Shown piece after piece: positions 1-12,300 of a DNA stretch of 64,000 bases (position 1 is its first letter; each line of letters opens with the position of its first letter). Source of the DNA: Liolophura sinensis (lineage: Eukaryota > Mollusca > Polyplacophora > Chitonida > Chitonidae). Location: assembly GCF_032854445.1 (NCBI RefSeq), contig NC_088295.1:23795385-23859384 (forward strand). Reading direction: 5' to 3'. The notes below the pieces were generated by a model. That model was not told the DNA's origin. It did not search any database and saw only the letters and a program-made list of their open reading frames with translations. The position numbers and the translations under genes were made by a program.

Positions 1-3000
1 TATTCTGTTTATATTGATGTTTTATCAAAATGAAATGAAGTTCTTTTACAGTGGTCCAAGACGTTTACTTCTTGTCGTACAGGTGTAGCAAAGTGGCGTA
101 ACAGAACAGGAGTCACAACAAATGTTTATCTGTAAAACGAATCCTTATTTTTTACCTTTATTTATACTGAGCATTCCAAACACTTTTGTTCAGTCGAACT
201 ATTTGTCACTAATCACTTTTTGGTAGCAAATGAAATTGCCAGTTTTAAGAAATGAAAGCAGCCGTCAAAATTGCATCACAAGAGTTCCTTCTTGACTTCA
301 GCGGGAGGCAGTTCCCTAGTAGAAAATTGCAAATTAAGACCATTTTAAGTCTCAAGTAAAAAATTTATTTTCCTATATGTATATGTATTCATAAATGTCT
401 TCCCTTGTTGTCACAGTTCGGACGCAAATTATCATCACAGAAAATTTGCCCCCCCCACCCCCCCCCCCACCCACTTGCGGGTTTACTCGTTATCCTTGTC
501 AATTCCGTTGCACCGGAAATGAAGCATCTCTGACAGACTACCCGGGACTTGAGCGCGACTACAGATACTGCTATTCTGCGTACGTGACGGATAAATCACG
601 GATATCTCCTGTGCTGAAGGTGGGTGCTCATCAGTTTTATTTTAGCTGTGAGAAAAGTAACAGGAAAAACGACTGACTAACTTATCTTTTGCATGGTCGA
701 TAAAGGGGGAAATTGTTATGGTATTTAAAAAAATGAAGGCCTGATGGCTAAATCGAGATTTTTGCAGCCTGGATAGAAGGAAAAATAACTCGTCTATACC
801 CTTAATTTTCAACAATTCGAACACAGACAAAGTGCATGTTTTGGCATATTAGATGAATGTTGTCTGATCTAAACAGGTAATTGTATTATTTCTGTGAAGT
901 TCATGTGTGTCCCTATCTGAACTATACATTTCAGTCAAAAAGTTTCAAATTGCATTTAAAGTTATGCAAATGTGGTTAAAATTGTCTGGGATTTATGGTA
1001 GCTATCTTTAGGTCAAACATACTGTAGACCAAATGCAAAGCCTCATTTCCTTAAATGTGGGTAGTAAGACAAGCACTGACTGGATGACTGTGTCTGATTT
1101 CGTGATACCTATGTCGAAATCCAAAATAATTCCGCAAATGAAAAGCTCGTACATAGGGCATGAACTTACAGATGGCAATCTGACGGTAGGGGATAGATCG
1201 CGAGGTGTTACTTATACCTGACTTATGTGATGACATTGTTGGTGAAAACCAGACAATGGGCAGGTGAAAAACTCACCAGTTATGAAACCGGACATGAAAA
1301 AGCTGTCCGGCGATAATTGAGAACAAGATTCGTTTTGAGAAGTCTGGAAAGAATAAAACAACGATGAATTTAATTAGGCCAAACGTCTAATTCTGACACT
1401 AGAACCTAGCTTCATTCCAGTACCTTTGTTGTAGCTACTCTTGCAGTACTTTTTTGATAGTCCTCTGATTGTGAATTTTGTTTTTAATAACAGGAACATC
1501 CATGCCCTTCAACTTATATGGCGTATATTTGGCTAATTTTGTGGGTCAGATCGTTTTAGCAATGTGTAGAAGTTTAAATAATAATAGAAGACAGTAGAAG
1601 GTCACTTTCATAACATAATACGATGTGTGCTGGCCGTCTGAGTGTGATGCAAAAGCGTGGTGACTATAACAGATTTTAACATTATCTTGTACAGGTAGTC
1701 AAAATTATTTTCAATCTGTTTGTAAAATTTCCGATAATGCATTTGCGCATGCTCATTGGAGCACGTCCTGTGCCTACAGGGTAATCTTTGCTACAGACTT
1801 GATTACTGAGATGCCGTGTGCAAAAATTCACAACGATGGGGCAAATATCTTAGTAAATGTCAAAACATTGTTTTGTGGAGAACTTACTTTTGATGCACTG
1901 TGTATAATAATATCTGAATTGCAAAATAATATGACAATACTTTCATATGAGAATTACACATGTTGCTAAGAATTTTTAAACCATGTTAATTTCTGTACAT
2001 TTTGCAAAAACCAGTCTATAAAAGTCGAAATCAGACTAAGTGGCAAAATTATCAAGCATAAAGAAGCAGATATATGAATATTTGCACACTGTCCAGAGGC
2101 AGCTGTCAGGTACTGGTTGCTTCTGTCATGATCACATCATTATATCTAGTATGGTCTCTGGATATGAAGCATTACTTCTGGTAGTGTGACCGCCCAATTC
2201 AACTGTGTCGATGACGATATGCAATTTTCTTTGGGACAGAATTAATGCACGCTTTAACATGACATAATTAAATGTCTGCAAATATGAAGGTGAAGCGGTT
2301 TTCTGAAACAACCCCTATAGCAGATACATGTGTAGAGCAAAGGTTGGTGAGGACTACGTTGGCTTGAAACCAGCTCACTTTGTTTCTTTTGCGGTTTTTG
2401 CTCTGGAGGTCAGGTACAAGACGGAGATAGGGCACCAATCAAACAATCGTCTTAAACACCAGTCAAAAAGACAAGAAAATAGAGCAAAGTGAGATTCTAA
2501 CTCGACAGACATTTTAATGTGCTATCTTAGAAAACCACACCTTCACTAGTGAGACCGTATGCTCAACTATTGTTTGTTCGGTTGCGGCTTTTAGTCAGGA
2601 GATTTGTAACATTTCTGGCGAACTGTAATGATTTGATCGTGAATAAACAGAATAAAGGTTGGAACCAGACATTACATATTTTACATCAGGAAGCATCAAC
2701 ATTTTCAAACTGTTATAATGATACAACATGTTAAGAGCTGTAAAATGTGAACGCCAATGTCTTACAACAATCAGTTTTTACTTTTGTAAAATGTTTTTGT
2801 TTAATTGGACTAACTTGGTGATGAGCAACATTATTCTAGCAAGTAGTATCTTAATTAAGCACAATTATTTACCGGAAAAGATTCAAAATATAACTAAGTT
2901 ATGAGAAACTGGTACAAAACCACACGCCGGATTATCTACAATAAGAGCACATGGGTTGCTCTGATAGCTCTCTTTTGCGATATAATATACTGGAAAAGTT

Positions 3001-3345
3001 CAAACGTAGACTCTATCACGATATCAGTTTTGTTTGTTTTTGTTTTGTTTGCAATCTTTTTTTTTAATATTTTCAACAATGGTCTAATGACAGTTTAAAA
3101 CTTAACAGCGTTTGCTTTGAAAGAGTTATTTTGACAACGTACGAAATACAAACATTAATATGAAAACAGGGTAAACAATAGTACGTTAATGCACAAAAAG
3201 GGCACAAACATTCTGCAACTAAATCCAAATTCCCATCTTTTTTCTTTACATCACAATCTAACCTAATCTCGGATAGGGCCTGTTTCGAGTTTCCATGTCA
3301 GCCAGGCTATACCCCCAGATATGGTTGGATTCTCTACTGCTATTG
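1..3345. other. Left-flank intergenic DNA, no assembled gene
   Basis: AT-rich DNA downstream of the minus-strand FYVE-ARM gene. Apart from one possible exon at about 470-621 (listed separately) and a poly-C tract near 450-471, no coding exon, RNA gene or recognisable mobile element was found. Short open frames here show no family motif and no paired splice sites. Confidence 0.5.
470..621 (+). CDS. Possible internal exon of an unidentified gene
   Basis: A GC-richer open stretch on the plus strand just after a poly-C tract, running up to a plausible donor (GAAG|GTGGGT, exon end 621). It reads as a Cys- and Tyr-rich peptide with pieces such as TRYPCQFRC and DYPGLERDYRYCYSAY. No family was recognised. 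The acceptor is unclear (a CAG sits before the poly-C tract, near 440) and no partner exon was found in the window. It could also be a chance open frame. Known: nothing. Inferred: only that composition and the donor look exon-like. Confidence 0.22.
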
Positions 3346-6300
3346 TCACATCGGCCAGGCTCTTTCTGGGACTGTGCCAGTCAGACTCGTTATCAGACTG
3401 CCAATCAGCGCAGGAACAGAAGCTAGTGCATCCAGGAACTCACCAGCGCCGTTTCTGTGGTAAATAAGCACATGTACAATAGCCACTGAAGAATGTTTAT
3501 TTATTTGATTGGTGTTTACGCCGTATTCAACAATATTTCACTTATACGAAATATTATCGTTGCAAAAGTTTTACTTCGAAACAAACGAAAACATATATCA
3601 GAGTCAACCAAGGCAAACCTAATTTACATGAAGAAATTACGTATTAAGTGTAAACAGCACTCAAGATATACACGTAGAAGTTAACCCACCTGAGCAGTTC
3701 CTGTATGGTCACGTGTCTGGAATGTCTCAACAGATGAACAATGGCTCGTACCCCGTTTAACTTTGTCTTGGGGTGATCCGACTTGAGGCATTTGTTCACG
3801 ATATCACCCATATGGGTCATCTGCAGAAACCAGCGCATTTGGAATTACAATATTGGAGATGACACTTTGAGGAGGTTTTTGGTATAATTTGTGAAACGTT
3901 TCAAAAACGTCCCGCTGTAAACTTCACTGTCACTGAATATCCATTGAGCATTGTATATTCTATGCTGTGTATTGAAGTCTTCGTAACCGAATTTGAATTG
4001 TACAACACCGACAATATCTTTCCATCGGTCGTTTGTTCCATGCCTTTACATGGCACTGGCCAACTTTTGACATAAAAGCGACATTGGATCTACTCACCAC
4101 TTTCGAACTTGTTTGAGGATGTTGAGCAAAATTGGCCAAGGCTCTAGCAATAGTACACGTCAGCTCTTTGTTAGATGACTTTGTTGTGAGCAAAACACAG
4201 AGAGAATCAAGGAGATCGTGTAACGAGTTCTAAAAATATGATAAACAGGTACTTATGTATTACAGTCGTGTATGTAACTCTCATTGAACAGCAATGTCTC
4301 AGTACTGGAAACAAACAACAACACCGAAATATCTTGATCATTTATTGTCACAAGAATATGTCGCGAGTTCTATGTAAGCTATGAAACTAGATAGCGTGTA
4401 AAGTGCTACTATTTAAGCATTTGCATGAAATAAAACCCTAACTGAGGTAAAGTGACAAGAGATCGTATTTTACCATATTTCATTTGCCAACTATCAGATT
4501 GTCGTCGCTGTTCTGGTGTTGCAGTTGTCTTTCATACTATTACAAACGCAAATCCAATACATAATCTGCGTTTTAAATAGATGTGTGAGCTGATATATGC
4601 TAAAAGTCTGGCCACTGTCGAGTCAACGGGCGTGGATTCGACTATGCGACCACTGTTTTACTACGTCTAACTGGAACAGCAGACAAATACTGGATTACTG
4701 ACTGCTCTGTCCTTAATAAACTGTACGTATTTATTTTCAGAGACCTTAGTAACCGGTCATACAATGTAACAGAAACTTTACAGCCCACCTGGTCTTCATC
4801 ACTTGTAGCTAGGTTTGCAATCAAACATGCAGCATTGCATAGTATCTGCTCATTCTTTGGCCTGCTATTGATAGCCTTTTGGAGACTTTTTCCAGAAGTG
4901 AAATCTTCCTGAAAGCAAGGTTGAGGAGAAAAATATAATGGGGCTATATAAACAGAGCCAAGTTCACGCGTCCTGCTGAAACAAGCTGGAAGTCGCATGG
5001 ATAATTAAATATGCCTGCGTCGGTATTTTTTTCTGTACGAGGTCAGTAACATTTGTTGCAAAATGTCTTAAATATTGCCACACTGTATATGTACACTGTC
5101 TGTGATACCATCCCCAATGTCTGTGTACCGTCTAATACAATTTGCACACAATAACCACACATTTGAAGAGTACGTACATGTTAAGAGCCATTCGCATCAG
5201 GTGAATATCTGATAAAGAATATTCAATGTATTCTAGGTCATATTTATATTCAGATTTCTGTAAGCCTGCGACAATTTACAAACTTATTGCTTCAGATAAG
5301 GTGTGTTCATGGTTGCATTTTTCCGATCACAAAGTGTGGACTCGTTTTGTTTTCTTCTCCCCTTTGAACTTTTGTCGTTAACCATTACGTCTGTACTACA
5401 TGAACACAGTGTCATATAAAAAGCAATATTTGTTGTGCGCTTACCTGTACAATCCTGTGCCGGTGCCATTCTGTACCCAAAGACAGGTGACAGAGCGTCT
5501 TTAGGGCTACCTCTTGCATCTGCACACGGGTACGAGAAAAAAAATAAGTTCTCATTTATGACACCAAATATTTGGTAGTACAACAAGAAAACAATATATA
5601 TTCAATCATGCCGTTTCTGGCATTGTAAACTATCTACCTGTTCATCCGATGATGCTGTCAAGGACAGAATACGTGGTAGCGCATCTCTGGCGTTTTCTAT
5701 GACAGCGTGGTGAGTCCCCGGATGTTCCACAATAAGGCTGAGAGTACTGACGGCCATCAGCGACACTGCTGGATCTAGACTCGTACAGAGCCCCATTACC
5801 GGCTGCAAAGCTCCTTCTTCGATTGCTGAAAATGTAGATAATTAAACAGTTGTTAGGTCTGATCCCCCCGTTCGCCTTTTATAAGGGGCCAGAAATAGTT
5901 TGCAGCGCGAATAAACATTCGCTATACCACCTCTAGCTGGCCAAATGCACGTCAAAACATCTCTTCTTCCCATCGCCACTCACAATTTTGCAATGGTAAT
6001 TTTATGGAGTCTCTGACTAGAGTTTGAAGAGCGATGATTATAGCGTATCCAAATGTTTCTCAGTCTTATAATCAGTAAAAAAGAAGGAAAGTAACTTTGA
6101 ATATTCATATTTCATTCTATTTCATGCATAACTGATCTGTGGAACCACTGGGTACTGTCAGTGTACTCGGGCAAAGCATAAGTCAGATGACATCGGACGG
6201 ACAACATAAAGAAGATATTCAGAAAAGATCAACTAGCAGCTATACTAACTTATGACGGAGATGTCTGCCAATTTAAGAACTCTATCATGAGTTCTTTGAA

Positions 6301-9300
6301 GGCATTTTAACCTACATAACAGAGAACTATACATTAAAAATAAAGGAATAAAAATAGCCAGATATACAGGGCGTAAAGTCATTAACTATTTAACCTACAC
6401 AACCGAGAACTATAAATTAAAAATAAAAGAATAAAAATAGCCAGCTATGCAGGACGTAAAGTCATTAACAATTGCCATTCTAATCCGAGAAAAGGCGTTT
6501 TATTCGGTATAAATATCTCAGCTATACCTCTGATCTTAAGATCTGGCGATTTACAAAATATCATAAGTGCACTGATTCCATCCACCAATAATGTCGTTTG
6601 TTCGGCTCTGGCTCGGAATATACATCTGCAGGCAAAGAAATACACACATCATATGTCAGCCAGTTTACTGAAAAGAAGAAGTGTTCATACCTTTTTGTAG
6701 CCTTTATTACTTAAAGGTATATGTCAAATTACGGAGAAACACTGCTCTTCAACAGATACTGACTCATTGTGAACTGAGGAGTATAAAAATATGCGTACAA
6801 GACTTAATTCTTGTTGGGCAAGGGAAATAACTCCCACAAGCACAGACAGTAAGTTGTGCAAGCCAGATTTTATGCCTCGGGCGTGACTGCATATATCCAG
6901 ATCGTCATCAACACATTCTCATAGTATTTTGTTGATAAGCAAGCACCAAGTAATTCAACTGCCATTTACACCTTAAGATTCTTAAGCTCAGTGAGACCGG
7001 GGTCGTGTCCAAACGGAGTGAGATTTCTGTTTCCTAGACGCGCTAAGTGAGAGAAAAATATTATACCTATCCGCTATCTTTAATTATGGACAATCATCTT
7101 ACATTTCACTTTTATCGACAGTTTTGTTACACTTTTAAATTCACTTTTATGACAAGAGACACTTCAGGCGGCTTCAGACGGCTACACAAAAAATAGAAAG
7201 GTTGTAAACTAGGCCACGCATGTATTAGCACTTGATCAGAGACTACTTATAAGTATGATGGTTATACTGAATGTGTTTTATGTAAAATTTATAGCCTAAG
7301 CTTGAAGTGTTTGCCAGCAATCAAACGCCAACAGCGAATGACGATAACCTACCTACATAATAACGTTATGTCCTTCATTTCATGTGTTGTCCTTCATTTT
7401 CATGTGTTGTCCAGTTTTGAGGAACATTTCAAAGGTCAAGCATTAGCATAAATAATCTGAATACCTTGATAGTGAATCGTCATTGTAATTATACTTACTG
7501 TGACAATGCAGATAATGCGCACTGAATCCGAATGCAGATCAATGCGCACTGAATCCGAATGCAGATCAATGCACACTGAATCCGAGTCTCATCAGAATGG
7601 TCTGAATATGAATCCCGATAAGTAATAGGCGATTTGGATCATACGTTTATATTCGTAGCTATGATAATTGTATTTTACGAACTGCTTATCACTGATGTGT
7701 TGAGGGAAAACTGGACAATACACAGAATATAGCATGTGATTTAAAATATTTTTTGTTTTTACCTGGCAAATGCAAGGCTTATACCAGGAGATGTTAGTAG
7801 GTTAATACACTAATAAAATCTAGAAATCAGTTTAGGCCAGACTGCGCTAATAATTTGATTAGCATGTCCATATATATGCTCGCGTAATTTACTGAAACAT
7901 ATGCTGAATTGCCATGATTAACTTCATCTTTATATCACCCCCGAGTTACTGATGGTTTAGGATCTTACCGACATAGAGCTTTAATAGCCCCAGCCTCTGC
8001 GAGTAGTAGATGTAACTGTGGATAAGTGGACAAACTGTGAAGACCTGCTGATATCCCCTCCTAAACAACAAATCAAGAAGTGCACAAATCTGATCGTAAA
8101 CAGCCACTCAAACTGTGGAGATTTAAACATATTTTTTCACAACTGAGTGACCAAACTCAGTATTACTCACTTGTACTCCTCTCGTAAACAATTTATCAAA
8201 CAGAGCATTACACATGCAAGGTACACCCCGAAAAGCTAATCGAACAAAGAATATCTGACAGAAACGTGCGGATGGTCCTGTGTTCCCCCCTGCCCGGTCC
8301 GGTCCCACCAGGCCATAATGCTGCCTGTGGTGTAAGTGAAATATTCTTGAATATGGCGTTAACACCAACGAAGTCAATAAATAATCAAACAAAGAATAAC
8401 AAAAAAACGTTTGTTACCAGGCATTCCAGGCTGCAGTACAAACTTTTGATAAATATGCTATAAGGGAAAACCTTCTTGAAAATAAAACTGCATTACTAAC
8501 TTACATCGACATCATCAACATTTGTTTTCACTAAGGATATTAGCGTTTGCATACCTCCGAGCTCAACAACCTGAGGTGAGAAATAAGAACCGTACAAAGT
8601 AAAAGTTTTGAAGTCAGAAATCAACAAGCTTGACAGTCAGAGACAAAGGCTATGCAGGTGGCTTGTTAAAGTGAACATAAAGTCTGCCAGGGTATATAGA
8701 TAGAAAAAAGGATACAGGATACAGTTATCACAGAAAAATATCTAAAAAAAAATGTATAAAGTTTTGAAAGCCGAGAAGATGAAGTTCAGCATTGGGGATA
8801 TATCTCACTGACGGACAATTCACTCCGAGCCATATTGTAGAAGCCCTTATGACCTTGGCCAATAACTAGCGCTGAAAGCGTCACGTGATAGTTGGCTGTC
8901 TAGTCAAAAACCTCTTAGCTGTCGATTGTCAGTGTGGTTTCTTATAGTGGATAGACAGATATCGATGCGGATTTTGCGTATCGGGAGAGTCATTGTTTGA
9001 AGAAAAAATATTTTTCCTTAGCAAAGTTATATTTATTGCGAAAATATCTTCCCAAAATCTGCATGAAAGAGTCTGTTATAAATTAGAAGGTCCTTACACC
9101 CAAAGACGAGGGCGAGCAGGACCGCTAAAACATGACGCTAAAACATGACGCTTGTATACACAAATAGCCCTAATCCAACACCAAACTAAAAGAAACATTG
9201 GCCATCTGAACACGGAACCGAGTCGATACTCTTTGGTTGGTTATCAGGCGTTTTTGTTTGTATTTTCTTACTGTCACATTGTTTAATACCGATGTTACGG

Positions 9301-12300
9301 GAAAGCTCCTAGGTTTTGTGACGTCACTCTAGATAGCTATAACATGGCCATATGGCGTCACCAATTGAACTGAAAGGCACTGACGATCATTTGCTATTTA
9401 TTTTGGTAATAAGCGGTGCAGAATTTTTAAAATATTTTTAGAACATTTCTAGAATAGTACTTTATTAGTTAATTCAGATTTAGTGGCTGACATTATGTTC
9501 ACTTTAATCCGTCTTGTTAAAGGTAAGACTCAAAATGATGAAAGCAATTACGATAAGACAAACAGAATGGAGGCAATTATTTTGTTTTATTGTTCCTTGT
9601 ATATCTTAAAGCCTCTCCGTTGGTTTCTCCACTTTCAGCTGCTTTTACTACTTAGTATTGCCTTTCTTAGTCAATTTTTGTCTTACCTTCCCAACGGATT
9701 CCGGAGCTTTGGCTAATTTGGCCAAACCTTTTGCAGAGATTTTTTGGAACTCCTAGAACACATGAATTGTTTGAGTCATTTGACCATAATGTTTGCTGAA
9801 CATAGATGCTAGAAGAATGCTTTGTCTCAGATCAGGACAGTGACAGACTTTTGTGATGGCGGTTCGTCTTTGAACACTGAAGTGGAGGAGCAACACAGCT
9901 TGAGTCCATTTACTCAATCCGTGTTGGTAAAATTAGGCCGTCTTTTTGCCATCTTTAATGGTCTGACTATAGGTCTAATGAAAAGTTTAAGAAAATATCA
10001 TATTATATATTCCATTAATGTAGGTATATTATTTCGATTTATGGCGCTAAGGGTCAGAAATGATGGAGAATTTAACTTCTGAATTATGACTGAAGGTAAC
10101 ATGTGGTAAAAGGAAGTGAAGCAAAACTTAAAATATTTGGAAAGAATTGGTCAAGTACAAAATAAGGCATAGCTTTACATGTACTTTTGTTGTTACATGG
10201 TAGTATTGGTAGGACATTCAAACTTACAGGAAGTGTAGAGTACGCCTGCGTCACAAATTGAGTGACATCCCGACAACCATCACAGACTCGCTCTGGTTCT
10301 GATAATCCTAGTTGGGGTAGAGGGATCTAGAGAAAAAATACATGTACTCGACATTTCTGGTGGATGGTAACTGTACGAACGTCAAGCTAATCCTGACCTT
10401 AATAGCGTATAGTTTCTTACAAACTACGTAACATTGTACATGTTATCGAGGGTTTAATACTGTTTTCAAGATCAGGAAAAACTGGAATTTTCATGCTACC
10501 TTAGCTCTCAAAATATTACGTTGAAAGTGGCTGAGTTTGAAATAGCCGAGGACCCCTAACACAATCCATATCCTGTTGGTTCCGCCTGGCGTGAGGGGGT
10601 TTACCTATGGACCTGGTTCGTTCGGTTTCTTTCAGCCATAATCCTATTTACTATTATATACAGGAAATTTTAATTCATTGTGAACTGCCAGCGAAATATA
10701 GCCGATATGTATATGAGCAGTACATTGTAATATATTGTGAAGCATAATGTTCCTGGTTGTGAAGTAAATCAACTGACACTGATAAGTTTGACAATGCTTG
10801 TGGTAGATTAAATATGAGATAACCTTGTTTATAAAACAAAATAACAATAAAATGTTATTTTTTGTCGATTATAAAACAATTAGCTGACAAAATGAACCAA
10901 CGGATAATTGACAAATCACAATTTTTGGATCTTAAAATTTAACGTCATCATTTTATCTCCAGTATTCATTTGAATAAGACTATATGGTTTTAATATTTGT
11001 AATCTTTGCATCTTGATCGTGGGACATATAGTTACCTTTTCTTTGCAGCATTTATTGCAGAGGACTTTGCCGCACACCCGACAATGATGTTTCCTTCGGA
11101 TTTGGTTAAACTTGTTTGAGCACAGAACACAACTGGACACCGCTTCATCGGAAACCCAACTGAAACCGAACACACAATGGCTAAGAATCTGACAGAAAGA
11201 GATCCAACAGAATCTAAGACAGTCTTACCATACTTTCGCATCTGAATGAAACAACTGAAATCAAATGAAACAAATACAAGACAGCTTAGATTTCTTCCAT
11301 AGTATGTGAACAAACTAAGTCGCCAACACAGTACCAAAAGCTGAATATAATTAATCATATGGCTTCATTAGAGAAAATCTGTACTGAATGCACTCAAAAA
11401 AGAAATAGCATCAAAATGTGTTTAATACAAGAACTCCATATTCCTAGATCGCCTTCAGAAAGGGGTAACACTCGAGAAAGTCAGCCTTCACGTACTGAAC
11501 AAATTGTACTGTTCTCGCTCTTCCTGTGAACAAACCAACAGTCCTCGAAAAATTAATGTACCAATCAACTTAGTCCACCTAGATGGAGTATGCTATATTA
11601 AAATTCTGACATTCATCGTAACTCTGTGTCCATCGCCACCTCTCAAACAAATCGACGCACATTTGGTGCCGATCTAAATGAGATCCAAGCTCACGGCACC
11701 CAAACTTACCTTCACTAAAAACACAAGTTCTATTTTTTTGCCTTTTTGGATTGAATTAAGAAGGTTGAAGTTGTTCTTTCAGACTGTGTTCGAAATATGA
11801 TAGTTGTCTTGACGATTTCAATACCAAAACTCATTTGCATTTCAGAAGTAAGTCATGTGACACTTAAGAATGGCTGTCGACGTTGAGACACTTGGTACTG
11901 CCGAAGTTATAGCAGTCAATGTGACCACCATGCAGCGAATTAATTAGTTTCATAGGTGAGGAGAGTAAATTAAGAGGACAGCATTTCACAATAAAATTAC
12001 AAATAAATGAGCAGAGGAGGTGAGTTAGATTGCGAAAAGTGGGAAGAAGATGGGAGTTTGAAATTCACGCTATGTTTTTTGAGAAGCAGCGATGGACTGA
12101 GTGTTACGATGAATGCCAGAATTTTAAAATAGCACACTGGGGCCTCCGTGGCTCAGTTGGTTAGCGTGATAGCGAAGCGTAATGACCCAGGAGTCTCTCA
12201 CCAATTGGGTTGCTGTGAGTTCAAGTCCAGCTCATGCTGGCTTCCTCTCCGGCGGTAAGTGGGAAGGCCTGTCAGTAACATGCGGATGGTCGTGGGTTTC

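Noticed and set aside
2400-2480. CACCAATCAAACAATC as another SINE tail
   Set aside because: Too short and no other SINE block next to it.
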